Shown piece by piece: positions 32,933 through 40,964 of a DNA stretch of 64,000 nucleotides. The position numbers and the translations under genes were made by a program. Under the pieces are notes generated by a model. That model did no database searches, was not told the DNA's origin, and saw only the letters and a program-made list of their open reading frames with translations. The stretch lies in assembly GCA_037130755.1 (NCBI GenBank), contig JBAXSI010000015.1, positions 6,806-70,805 on the forward strand, written 5' to 3'. This DNA is from UBA10649 sp037130755. Its GTDB lineage: Bacteria > Actinomycetota > Actinomycetes > S36-B12. Numbering within the stretch: position 1 is the stretch's first letter; each line of letters starts with the position of its first letter.

Positions 32933-33801
32933 TTGCTGATCCCGGCCGTCAGACCCTTCACCAGCTGCTGCTGGAAGATGAGGTAGACGATCACCGCCGG
33001 GATGGCGCTGACCAGCGAGCCGGCCATGAGGACGGGGATCTCGGTGACGCGACCGGCCGACAGCGCACCTAGCCCGACGGTGATGGTGCGCTCCGAAGGG
33101 TTCTGCAGGAACAGCAGCCCGATGAGCAGGTCACCCCAGATCTGGATGAACTGCAGCACGCCGATCGTCACGATCGCCGGGATCGACAGCGGCAGGGCGA
33201 TGCGCCGGAAGATTCCCCAGTAGCCGACGCCGTCAATGAGTGCGGCCTCGAGCAGTTCGTCAGGCAGCGACCGGTAGTAGGCCGTCATGAGGAACGTCGC
33301 GAAGGGCACGCCGAGTGCTGCGTAGACGATCACCGCGCCGAAGTAGGTGGTGAGCAGGTTCAGCTTCGAGATGTTGACGTAGGCCGGGATGATGATCGAC
33401 TGCATCGGGATGAGCATTGCCGCGATGATCAGCAGGAACACCAAGGTGGAGCGGCGGTAGCGGAGCTTCGCGAAGGCGAATCCGGCCATCGTGCTGACGA
33501 CGATGATGATCCCGATGCTCAAGGCGCAGACGATCATCGAGTTCATCGTCTGCTGGCCCACCGGCAGCGTCTCCGCGAGCTTCTGCCAGGACTCCAGGCT
33601 GAATCCCTCGCCGGCGATGTACTGCGCCTGCGTCTTGAACGAGGCGCTGATCATGAACACGAACGGGTAGAACATCACGATTGCCACGAGCACCATCAGG
33701 ATGAACAGGAGGATCCGTCCGATGCGCAGCTGGCGGCGCGGGCGGATCGAGAGCCCCGTGACGGACGCGTGCGCGAAGTCCTCATGCGTGGAGGCGGTCA
33801 T
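32929..33801 (-). CDS. Carbohydrate ABC importer permease (MalG/UgpE-like)
   Basis: A 290-residue inner-membrane subunit with six hydrophobic segments (first: ILLFILMVLVAIVMFYPFVF). The coupling EAA loop is EAALIDGVGYWGIFRRIALP, the standard form for carbohydrate transporters of the CUT1 class. The C-terminus LVKGLTAGISK is the usual tail (LVxGLTxGAVK). It lies 3 nt after the partner permease gene and overlaps the lactonase gene by 4 nt. No CUT1 ATPase gene is present nearby, so a shared MsiK-type ATPase encoded elsewhere is probable. Confidence 0.93.
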   Translation of the reverse strand: MTASTHEDFAHASVTGLSIRPRRQLRIGRILLFILMVLVAIVMFYPFVFMISASFKTQAQYIAGEGFSLESWQKLAETLPVGQQTMNSMIVCALSIGIIIVVSTMAGFAFAKLRYRRSTLVFLLIIAAMLIPMQSIIIPAYVNISKLNLLTTYFGAVIVYAALGVPFATFLMTAYYRSLPDELLEAALIDGVGYWGIFRRIALPLSIPAIVTIGVLQFIQIWGDLLIGLLFLQNPSERTITVGLGALSAGRVTEIPVLMAGSLVSAIPAVIVYLIFQQQLVKGLTAGISK

Positions 33802-33804
33802 CGC

Positions 33805-34689
33805 TCAGTCCTCCGTTCGCAGGAGCTTGAGCTGAGCCAGCCCGATCATGGCCATGATGAAGAACAGGATGATGCCGAGCAGGGCGCCTGTGCCGAAGGC
33901 GCCCTTGGCGAAGGCCGTCTGGTAGACGAAGAACTCCAGGGTGGTGGTGCCGTAGCCCGGACCGCCGCCGGTCATCACGAAGATGAGGCTGAACAGGGCG
34001 GTGAACGCACTGATGACCGTCATCACGAACGCGAACTGGATGAATCGCTTGAGCTGCGGCAAGGTGATCGACCAGAAGACGCGGAAGTAGCCGGCGCCGT
34101 CGACTCGGGCCGCCTCGTGCGTCGACTCATCGAGCGTCGCCATGCCGGTGAGGAAGATGATCGTGTTCGTCCCGATCATGGACCAGACGAAGGTGATGCC
34201 GATCGCGAGCAGGGCGAGACGCTCGTTGCTGAGCATGTCGGTCTTGATCCAGCCCAACCCGACGTACGCCATCAACTCGTTGAGCAGGCCCGCCTTGGCG
34301 AAGAACCGCGAGGCCACCATGCCGATGACGACCCAGGACACTGCGGTGGGAAGGAAATAGATCGTGCGGAAGAACCGCCACCCGTAGACCCGCTCGTTGA
34401 GGATCGCGGCGATGGCCAGCGGGATGAGGATCGCCACCGGGACCGATAGCAGGAGCAGCGCGTTGTTCTCGATCACCCGCCAGAAGGTCGGGCTGGTCAG
34501 CTCCTTCCAATAGGCGGACGGGCCGATCCAGGTCGCCGTGATGCCATTCCAGTCCGTCATCGAGTAGTACCCGGCCTGGATGATCGGGATGCCGAGCGCG
34601 AAGGCGACGAGCAGGAACGCCGGCAGCGTCATCAGCAGGCCGGCGCGGTTGCGGCTGCGGACCAGAGGGGATCGGTCCCTGGCTGCCAA
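33805..34689 (-). CDS. Carbohydrate ABC importer permease (MalF/UgpA-like)
   Basis: About 294 residues with six membrane helices (first: LLMTLPAFLLVAFALGIPII). The coupling loop is EAARVDGAGYFRVFWSITLP. I chose TTG 34689 as the start. It has AAGGAG five bases upstream and gives the usual short basic N-terminus. The longer frame's ATG at 34740 lies inside a stable hairpin and encodes an atypical proline/arginine-rich leader; GTG 34695 would overlap the ribosome-binding site. It pairs with the MalG-like subunit three bases downstream and takes substrate from the binding lipoprotein encoded upstream. Confidence 0.88.
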   Translation of the reverse strand: MAARDRSPLVRSRNRAGLLMTLPAFLLVAFALGIPIIQAGYYSMTDWNGITATWIGPSAYWKELTSPTFWRVIENNALLLLSVPVAILIPLAIAAILNERVYGWRFFRTIYFLPTAVSWVVIGMVASRFFAKAGLLNELMAYVGLGWIKTDMLSNERLALLAIGITFVWSMIGTNTIIFLTGMATLDESTHEAARVDGAGYFRVFWSITLPQLKRFIQFAFVMTVISAFTALFSLIFVMTGGGPGYGTTTLEFFVYQTAFAKGAFGTGALLGIILFFIMAMIGLAQLKLLRTED

Positions 34690-34721
34690 CGTCACTCCTT
34701 CACTGATCTCGATGCGGCGGC

Positions 34722-34760
34722 GGTCCGGGGGACACGCCATCGTGGCGCATCCCCCGGACC
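34722..34760. terminator. Intercistronic hairpin between binding-protein and permease genes
   Basis: Two 18-base arms (GGTCCGGGGGACACGCCA, then TGGCGCATCCCCCGGACC) pair with two mismatches around a three-base loop. The hairpin lies 24 nt after the binding-protein stop and 32 nt before the permease start. It probably protects the upstream message or attenuates read-through, giving more binding protein than permease. Confidence 0.75.
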
Positions 34761-34784
34761 ATCACTGGTCGTTCCTGCCAACTG

Positions 34785-36134
34785 CTACTGGTACGACGAT
34801 CCGCGATTGGCCTCCGGCAGCGCCTGCCATGCGGCAGCCATCTGACTGAGTCCGTCCTGGACCGACGTGCTCCCATCGAGGACCGAGGGCAGCATCTTGT
34901 TGCCGACGTCGACGACGTCGCCCTGGACGACGTTGTCGAGCATCGGGTAGCGGGTCATGCCCTCATTGGCGGCGAAGCCCAGCATCTGCTCGTTGACGGG
35001 GTTGGTGGTGGTCGTTCCGTCGAGAGCGGGGATGAGGCCGGCCTTGTCGATGATGGCCGCACCCTCCGGGGACGCGAGGAACGTGAGGAAGTCAGCAGCT
35101 GCCTGCTGGTTCTTGGAGTACTTGGTGATGGAGAAGCCGTCACCCGGGTACTCGATGACGCCCTTGACCGGGGTGTCGCTGAACGGCGGGACGAAGGCCG
35201 CGACGTTGTCCTTCATGACGTCGGTGAACTTCTGGGTGTCCCACGTGCCGTCGATGATCATCGCGGCCTTGCCGCTGGTGAAGTCATCGAGGTTGTTCGT
35301 CTTGGTCAGGATGTCGTCGTTCGTGCAGCCCTTCGTCTTGAGGGCCGCCCACTTGTTGAGCTGGTCGACGTTGGCCTGGGAGTCCCACGCGATGGTGCCG
35401 TCGTAGAGTCCCTTCCACTTGTCGACCGGGTACAGGCCTGACATGAGGTAGCTCATGTCGTACCACGGGTAGAACGTGGCGCCGAGGCTCTGTCCGCCGT
35501 TGCCGTAGACGATTGGCGTGACGCCCTTCGCCTTGAGCTTGTCGCACGCGGAGTAGAGCTCGTCCCACGTGGTCGGCACCGCGGTGACACCGGCATCGGC
35601 GAGCAGTTTCTTGTTGTAGAAGCCGATGTAGAACTGTCGCTCCAGCGGCATGACGAGGGGGCCGTTGTCCTTGTTGAAGTCAGGCGACATCCACTCCAGG
35701 CCCTGCACCTTCGACAGCGTGTCAGCCGGGACGAGGTCCTTGAGGTTCGTCAGCCAGTCCTTGTACTTCAGGTCGAACAGGCCGGTCCACATGACGGCCA
35801 GGTCGGGACCCGTCTGAGAGACCGCCGCCGCCTGCAGCAGGGAGAAGTAGTTGTCTCCGGGCTGGGCGACCAGGTCGAACGTCACGTTCGGGTGCTTCGC
35901 CGTGTAGGCGTCCGTGAGCGCCTTGGTAGCGACGGCGTTCTGCTCGGTGCCGTAGTTGTGCCACAGCGTGAGCTTGACCGGCGCGCCGCTGTCACCAGAG
36001 GCTGCCGCTCCCCCACTCGCCGCTGCGCTGCCACCGGCGGCGCTGCTGCTGTCGGACGAACTGCTCCCGCTGGAACATGCGGCGAGAAGTGCGGCTGTTG
36101 CGATTCCCGCAACGACTAGTGCTGCCCTTCGCAT
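34785..36134 (-). CDS. Family 1 carbohydrate-binding lipoprotein of an ABC importer
   Basis: A 449-residue extracytoplasmic binding protein. The lipobox is LLAAC (mature Cys at about residue 20), followed by a Ser/Ala/Gly-rich tether. The family core follows: VKLTLWHNYGTEQNAVATKA is the usual first strand and helix, YNKKLLADAGVTAVPTTWDEL is the family signature, and AAAMIIDGTWDT-type text follows later. Ligands of this family are mono- and oligosaccharides, glycosides or polyols. It precedes the two CUT1 permeases and follows the dehydratase gene after 67 nt. The enzymes around it indicate a sugar, sugar acid or lactone as the cargo. Confidence 0.92.
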   Translation of the reverse strand: MRRAALVVAGIATAALLAACSSGSSSSDSSSAAGGSAAASGGAAASGDSGAPVKLTLWHNYGTEQNAVATKALTDAYTAKHPNVTFDLVAQPGDNYFSLLQAAAVSQTGPDLAVMWTGLFDLKYKDWLTNLKDLVPADTLSKVQGLEWMSPDFNKDNGPLVMPLERQFYIGFYNKKLLADAGVTAVPTTWDELYSACDKLKAKGVTPIVYGNGGQSLGATFYPWYDMSYLMSGLYPVDKWKGLYDGTIAWDSQANVDQLNKWAALKTKGCTNDDILTKTNNLDDFTSGKAAMIIDGTWDTQKFTDVMKDNVAAFVPPFSDTPVKGVIEYPGDGFSITKYSKNQQAAADFLTFLASPEGAAIIDKAGLIPALDGTTTTNPVNEQMLGFAANEGMTRYPMLDNVVQGDVVDVGNKMLPSVLDGSTSVQDGLSQMAAAWQALPEANRGSSYQ

Positions 36135-36201
36135 ACTTCCTCCTTTGTGCGCCGAGGCGGGTCCGCCGCGGCTCCTTGTAGCCCAGGAACGACCGTCGTG
36201 C

Positions 36202-37926
36202 TCATGACCTCCCGATGACCGGGGGGATCACCCTGCGATGCTCCGGGCTGGGAGCACGCAGGAAATCGAGGTCGCAGCCGAGGTCCGCCTGCAGCACGTG
36301 GTGCTGGTAGAAGGCTGGCCAGCCGCGAAGGTGCGGAGTCGTGAAGCGTGGAGCCACAAGCTCACGCTCGGCGAGTTCGTCCTCGTCGACGTGCAGTACG
36401 AGTCGTCCGCCAGCCACATCGAGCGTGATCGAGTCGCCGTCGCGAACGAACCTGAGCGACCCGCCGACAGCAGCCTCGGGCGCGACGTGCAGCACGCACG
36501 CACCGAACGACGTACCGCTCATCCGGCCGTCCGTGACTCGCACCATGTCGTCGACACCTTGTACGGCGAGCTTCGCCGGGATCGGGATCATGCCCCACTC
36601 GGGCATGCCAGGCACCGCCACCGGCCCGGCATGGGTCAGCACGAGGACGGTGTCGGGCGTGACGTCGAGGTCAGGGTCGTCGACGCGCGCGCGCATGTCC
36701 TCATAGCTGTGGAAGACGAGGGCAGGACCGGTGTGCTGGAGCAGGCGTGGTGACGCCGCCGAGACCTTGATGACGGCGCCGTCGGGGGCGAGGTTGCCGC
36801 GGACGACACGGAAGGAGCCGCCTCGGTGCATCGGCTCGACCGGGTCGACGAGAGCGCCGCCGAACTCGACCTGCTGCGCGGCCTCGTCATGCCACGAGCG
36901 ACCCGAGCAGGTGACAGCTTCCATCTCCATGACGCGGTCGAGGGCGCGCATCAGCGCCGGCACTCCCCCGGCGCTGGCGAAGTCCTGGATGAGGAGTCGG
37001 CCCGACGGCTCCACGTCAGCGATGACGGGAACGTTGCGGCCGAGGGCATCCATGTCGTCGAGCGTGAGGCTCACGCTGCTCCGGCCGGCCATCGCGAGCA
37101 GGTGGATGATCGCGTTGGTGGAGCCACCGACGGCGTGCAGCGCGCGCACCGCGTTACGGAAGCCTTCGGCCGTGATCGACTCCATCGGGCGGGAGCCTTC
37201 GATGACGAGTTCGACGACCCTTCGGCCGGACGCCCCGGCGATGTCGACGCGCCTCGGATCGTCGGTCGGCACTGCGGCCGAGCCCGGCAGGCTCAGGCCC
37301 AGGACCTCGCAGATGACCGCCATGGTGGAGGCGGTGCCCATCGTGTTGCAGGCGCCCAGCCCGCACGCCAGGCACTTCTCGTACTGCTGCCACCGCTCGT
37401 CGGACATCTGTCCCGATCGGTGATCCTGCCAGGCGCGCCAGGTGTCGGTGCCCGTGCCGATGGGCTTGCCCTCGAAAGCGGCCACGGGGCGAGCGCCCGC
37501 CGTGACGAGGACGAACGGCACATCGGCACTGATCGCCCCCATGACTGCGCCGGGCACGCTCTTGTCGCAGTTCGCCAGCAGCACCAGTCCGTCGATCGGG
37601 TAGGTGCGGACGTACTCCTCCACCTCGATGGAGAGCAGGTTGCGATAGAGCATCGCGCTCGGCTTCATGAGGTCCTCGCCGAGCGACATCACCGGCAGTT
37701 CCACCGCAATGCCTCCGGCGGCAGTGATCCCGGTGCGGATCGCATCGACGTAGGAGGCAAGCGGCAGGTTGCACGGGTTGAGGTCGCTCGCCGAGTTGAG
37801 GATGGCGATGACGGGCTTTCCGTGCTCGGCGTCGATGTCGAAGCCCGCATTGCGCATAGCCACGCGGTGGATCAGGGCGACCTCGTCGTCACCCTCGAAC
37901 CACGCCGCGCTGCGCAGGGACGTCAT
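36202..37926 (-). CDS. IlvD/Edd-family sugar-acid dehydratase
   Basis: A 574-residue iron-sulfur dehydratase of the IlvD/Edd superfamily. The three cluster cysteines are visible: Cys52 (ASDLNPCNLPL), Cys120 (LLANCDKSVPG) and Cys193 (LGACNTMGTAST). The C-terminal motif VRVTDGRMSGTSFG is the substrate/magnesium loop. Members dehydrate 2,3-dihydroxy acids, including branched-chain precursors, 6-phosphogluconate and free aldonic acids such as arabonate or xylonate. Its setting (sugar importer, lactonase, two dehydrogenases, DapA-type enzyme) strongly favours a free sugar acid. ATG 37926 overlaps the stop of the upstream gene by 4 nt. Confidence 0.92.
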   Translation of the reverse strand: MTSLRSAAWFEGDDEVALIHRVAMRNAGFDIDAEHGKPVIAILNSASDLNPCNLPLASYVDAIRTGITAAGGIAVELPVMSLGEDLMKPSAMLYRNLLSIEVEEYVRTYPIDGLVLLANCDKSVPGAVMGAISADVPFVLVTAGARPVAAFEGKPIGTGTDTWRAWQDHRSGQMSDERWQQYEKCLACGLGACNTMGTASTMAVICEVLGLSLPGSAAVPTDDPRRVDIAGASGRRVVELVIEGSRPMESITAEGFRNAVRALHAVGGSTNAIIHLLAMAGRSSVSLTLDDMDALGRNVPVIADVEPSGRLLIQDFASAGGVPALMRALDRVMEMEAVTCSGRSWHDEAAQQVEFGGALVDPVEPMHRGGSFRVVRGNLAPDGAVIKVSAASPRLLQHTGPALVFHSYEDMRARVDDPDLDVTPDTVLVLTHAGPVAVPGMPEWGMIPIPAKLAVQGVDDMVRVTDGRMSGTSFGACVLHVAPEAAVGGSLRFVRDGDSITLDVAGGRLVLHVDEDELAERELVAPRFTTPHLRGWPAFYQHHVLQADLGCDLDFLRAPSPEHRRVIPPVIGRS

Positions 37927-38843
37927 CGCTTCGGTATCCCCAGTCCTGCCGCACCCGGCTGCGACTGCACGAACGACGCACCACTTCGGGCCAGCCACTC
38001 CATCGAGACCAAGGCACGCCGCACCTTCTCGCGCCCGATCAGCTCGGCGTCGGCCTGCAGGTGCATGCCCGAGGGGTACAGGCCGCGCGAGTTGCGGAGA
38101 CCGAACTTCACGTAGAGGGGGGACGCCACGGCGATGAGGTCGGCCACCTGCTCTCCGCGGACGATTCCGCCCATGGCATCGGGCGCCTCCACGTAGAGGT
38201 CGAGCGGGAGCTTGGTCACCGCGCGCATCTCCGCGAGCTCGTTGAGGGTGAGATCGGTAGGCAGGTTGATGGTGTCGGCGCCGAGCCGCTCCACCACCGC
38301 ACAGGTCGCCGGATTCGACGGTGCCGCCATGACGGACAGCTTCCAGACCACGTCAGCGGGGATCTCACCTCGTTGCTGAGCATCGTCGAGCACCTTCAGC
38401 AGGCCGATGTCCGCCACCAGGAACCCGCGGATGCCGCTCTCGACGGCGCGGAGCACATCCTCCACCGCGTACCGCAGCTGCCGCAGCCCGCGGATGTTGC
38501 CGTGCAGTGCACCGCCGTCCGCTGCTCGCGACATGGCCGAGATGCCCCACTCCTCGCGCGGACCGACGAAGAGCGAGATCTCCAGGCCCGCGTCCGCGCC
38601 GATCGCGGCCATCTCCCGCAGTTCGGCGACCGAGTGCAGCATGGCCCCGCTGCCCTGTGAGACGCGATTGACGATGACCGCGCGCCGGGCGGCCTCGTCG
38701 AGCACGGCCGCGAGCACGCCGGGGCCTTCGACCGACGGGATCTCGATGCGAAAGTGCGCACCGTCGGGGAAGGTTGCCGCGCTGGCGGCCGGCACGGCCT
38801 CCTGCGGCTGGCCTGACGTCGCGAGGATGGAGTCGGCGAGCAT
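37923..38843 (-). CDS. Peptidase U32-like TIM-barrel protein in a sugar operon
   Basis: A 306-residue cytoplasmic protein. The segments AVLDEAARRAVIVNRVSQGS, LEISLFVGPREEWG, GIRGFLVADIGLLKVLDD, CAVVERLGADTINLPTDLTL and LPLDLYVEAPDAMGG read as successive strands and helices of a TIM barrel. The pattern most resembles U32-family proteins, many of which are not proteases. No catalytic residues can be named. It lies between the M24-like gene (9 nt) and the dehydratase gene (4-nt overlap), so it belongs to the same pathway. A role as lyase, aldolase or isomerase on the sugar acid is as likely as peptidase. Family call is tentative. Confidence 0.5.
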   Translation of the reverse strand: MLADSILATSGQPQEAVPAASAATFPDGAHFRIEIPSVEGPGVLAAVLDEAARRAVIVNRVSQGSGAMLHSVAELREMAAIGADAGLEISLFVGPREEWGISAMSRAADGGALHGNIRGLRQLRYAVEDVLRAVESGIRGFLVADIGLLKVLDDAQQRGEIPADVVWKLSVMAAPSNPATCAVVERLGADTINLPTDLTLNELAEMRAVTKLPLDLYVEAPDAMGGIVRGEQVADLIAVASPLYVKFGLRNSRGLYPSGMHLQADAELIGREKVRRALVSMEWLARSGASFVQSQPGAAGLGIPKR

Positions 38844-38852
38844 GGGGCCCTC

Positions 38853-39983
38853 TCAGTTCTCGATGTCGAGCACGGCGGGTCGGGGGAAGCCTGTGTGGCT
38901 GGTCGTGGGCCAGGACTCCGTGCGCGTGATCCACCGAGGGCCGTCGTCGGTCATCAGGAAGGTGTCCTCGTCCTTCGCGCCGCCCGCGACGCTCGGATTG
39001 AACGCCACGGCGCATCCGACGGGCAAGGTGACGTCCCACCAGGCGCTACTGGTTTGCACGGGTGCGATCTCGAACTCACGCTGCGCGTAGCCGATCGGCC
39101 CGCCCTGGTAGTGCTCGCGCCAGGCACCGCCACGGCCGTGCCGGTCGTAGGAGTCGGCAAGGGTCGTCATCACCGCGCCAACCGTCGAGCCGGGCGTGCA
39201 CGCCGTCACGACGTCGGCCTGGATATCCTGCGTCACCCGTAGGCGGTCTGCGAGGTTGATGTCGACGCGGCCCACGGACGCGAACCGCGTGAGGGCCACG
39301 TGCTGGCCACCCCGCGAGGCGACGAGCACGGCCATCACCAGTCGGTTCACCGGGGCGCCGACGGCAACCGGATGCCGAAAGCGCAGGACGCGATCATCGC
39401 CGCCGACCAGGAGGACAGGGCCCTGGCCACCGAAGCGTTCGACGCCCTCCGCAATTCGGGCCGCAATGGCGTGATCGGTTTCGCCCGGACGCCAGGAGCG
39501 CAATGCCGACTCCACGACATGGGCGGACTCGCATGCGAGGTCGTCCATGCACTGCTGCTGCCGACTCGTCAGCGCGAGCCGGTCGATCGTCAGCGAGACG
39601 GTTGCATCGTGGCCGAAGCCCGGATGCCCGTCGGATCCGATGCGCACCGGGTCGGCGCCGATGGCCGTCGCCGCGGCGCGCACCATGGCGTCGCCGTCCC
39701 ACCATGGCGCGTCCATCAGGGCGCACTCCTGGTCGAAGGCGAGGTCAACGGCCAGGCGAGGCTGTTCGACGTTGGTGGTGATGAGGGCCGTCGAGGCCGG
39801 GCCGATGGCGACCCAGATGGTGTCGGTGCCGGCGGAGCGGTCGATCGGGGTGTTGATGCCGGCCGTCGCCCAAGCGACGGCACCGGGAGTGGTGAGGACC
39901 ATTCCGGCCAGGCCGTCACGGTCGATCAGGGCGCGCACGCGGGCGATCGCCTCGGGATCGATCGGGCGAACGGGCACATCCAC
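38853..39983 (-). CDS. M24-like (creatinase/prolidase fold) protein lacking the metal site
   Basis: A 376-residue two-domain protein. The N-terminal creatinase-type domain contains LIDRDGLAGMVLTTPGAVAWATAG. A pita-bread C-terminal domain follows, beginning LTSRQQQCMDDLACESAHVVESALRSWRPGETDHAIA. In true M24 metallopeptidases five ligands (Asp, Asp, His, Glu, Glu) occur. Here the usual Asp-containing strand reads VSRGG-type text (VLVASRGGQHVALTRF), and the GHGIG-like site reads GGPIGYAQREFE, so the metal site appears lost. Creatinase, a C-N hydrolase, is a precedent for a metal-free member. It is first in the sugar operon, downstream of the IclR-type palindrome. Function is not known. Confidence 0.7.
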   Translation of the reverse strand: MDVPVRPIDPEAIARVRALIDRDGLAGMVLTTPGAVAWATAGINTPIDRSAGTDTIWVAIGPASTALITTNVEQPRLAVDLAFDQECALMDAPWWDGDAMVRAAATAIGADPVRIGSDGHPGFGHDATVSLTIDRLALTSRQQQCMDDLACESAHVVESALRSWRPGETDHAIAARIAEGVERFGGQGPVLLVGGDDRVLRFRHPVAVGAPVNRLVMAVLVASRGGQHVALTRFASVGRVDINLADRLRVTQDIQADVVTACTPGSTVGAVMTTLADSYDRHGRGGAWREHYQGGPIGYAQREFEIAPVQTSSAWWDVTLPVGCAVAFNPSVAGGAKDEDTFLMTDDGPRWITRTESWPTTSHTGFPRPAVLDIEN

Positions 39984-39992
39984 CAGTCTTCT

Positions 39993-40009
39993 GTTCGGTA
40001 ATACCGAAC
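39993..40009. promoter_or_regulatory. Perfect 17-base palindrome, putative IclR operator 1
   Basis: The sequence GTTCGGTAATACCGAAC is a perfect inverted repeat with one central base. It lies 10 nt upstream of the M24-like start and downstream of a possible promoter, a position suited to repression. The GTTCG half-site recurs at the IclR start. Confidence 0.65.
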
Positions 40010-40031
40010 GCTGATCGAGTTTGTGCTGCGC

Positions 40032-40060
40032 AGCAAATCAGCGGCGCACTAGGGTGTCAA
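40032..40060 (-). promoter_or_regulatory. Candidate promoter of the leftward sugar operon
   Basis: On the minus strand TTGACA (40055-40060) is followed after 17 bases by TTTGCT (40032-40037). The -35 box is perfect and the -10 box is poor (three of six). The palindrome at 39993 begins about 23 bases past the -10 box. Confidence 0.4.
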
Positions 40061-40128
40061 GGTGTCTACTGCCTTCGTTACCTGATCGTTCGACGGGAGT
40101 TGTTCGGTGCTGACAACGGGATCGATCT

Positions 40129-40151
40129 AGTGTTCGGCTATGACGAACACT
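40129..40151. promoter_or_regulatory. Inverted repeat over the IclR start codon, putative operator 2
   Basis: Arms AGTGTTCG and CGAACACT are perfect complements separated by seven bases that contain the ATG of the IclR gene. A TAGTGT hexamer (40128-40133) ends six bases before that ATG and could be a -10 element for a leaderless transcript, giving autoregulation by binding across the start. Confidence 0.5.
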
Positions 40152-40964
40152 GAGCCGACCGCGCCCAGCGGTCGGTACACGGTCGGCAGCCTGCACAAGG
40201 CGCTGCGGCTTGTCGACATCGTGGCCAGCGGCCCCGCCGCGGGCCTGACGGTCAGCGAGCTGGCGCGGCAGCTCGGCGCCTCCAAGAGCTCGACGTTCGC
40301 ACTGGCGCGCACCCTGCTGGACTTCAACTACCTGCGCGTGATCGAGCCCGGCACCCGCTACCAGCTCGGCCTGGCCCTGGTCCGGCTCGGTGACATCTCG
40401 GCCAGCGGACTGCCGCTCGCGGCTATCTGCCAGCCGGTGCTGCACGACCTGAACGCCAAGACCGGCCTGACCATCCGGGCCGCCGTCAACGAGGGCGGGC
40501 GGCCGCTGTTCATCGAGCGTGTCGACGCCCCCGGCGCGATCCGCTTCCACGCACCGCTCGGGGTGCCCGAGCTCCCGCACGTGTCGTCCGCAGGCAAGGC
40601 GATCCTCGCCACGATGACCGACCGCGAGGTCGCGTCCGTCATCGCCGAGTCCGGCATGCCGCGACGCACACCGAACACCATCACGACCCTGCAGGGACTC
40701 TTCGACGATCTCGCGATCGTTCGCCAGCGTGGCTTCGCCATCGACGACGAGGAGGACTTCGAGGGCGTCTTCTGCATCGGGGCGGCGTTCCTCGACCACT
40801 CGGGAGCCTGCGTCGGCAGCATCAGCGCCACGGGCATCAAGCGTGACCTGCCCGAGCAGGCGGTGCTCGACCTCGGGGCCCAGGTTCGCGACTCCGCCGA
40901 AGCCATCACTCGCATGCTCGGCGGGACTCCCGCCAGCCTGACCACCGCAGGAGCCACCTCGTGA
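40140..40964 (+). CDS. IclR-family transcriptional regulator
   Basis: A 274-residue regulator. The N-terminal winged helix is about residues 15-75 (SLHKALRLVDIVASG, then LTVSELARQLGASKSSTFAL). The C-terminal IclR effector domain is about 90-260, with LNAKTGLTIRAAVNEGGRPL and HVSSAGKAILATMTD, the usual ligand pocket text. Family members sense small organic acids and aromatic or sugar-derived metabolites. The gene is divergent from the M24-led operon and is translationally coupled (GTGA overlap) to a dehydrogenase gene and then a DapA-type gene. It probably controls both sides through the two GTTCG palindromes. No Shine-Dalgarno sequence precedes the ATG. Confidence 0.92.
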   Translation: MTNTEPTAPSGRYTVGSLHKALRLVDIVASGPAAGLTVSELARQLGASKSSTFALARTLLDFNYLRVIEPGTRYQLGLALVRLGDISASGLPLAAICQPVLHDLNAKTGLTIRAAVNEGGRPLFIERVDAPGAIRFHAPLGVPELPHVSSAGKAILATMTDREVASVIAESGMPRRTPNTITTLQGLFDDLAIVRQRGFAIDDEEDFEGVFCIGAAFLDHSGACVGSISATGIKRDLPEQAVLDLGAQVRDSAEAITRMLGGTPASLTTAGATS

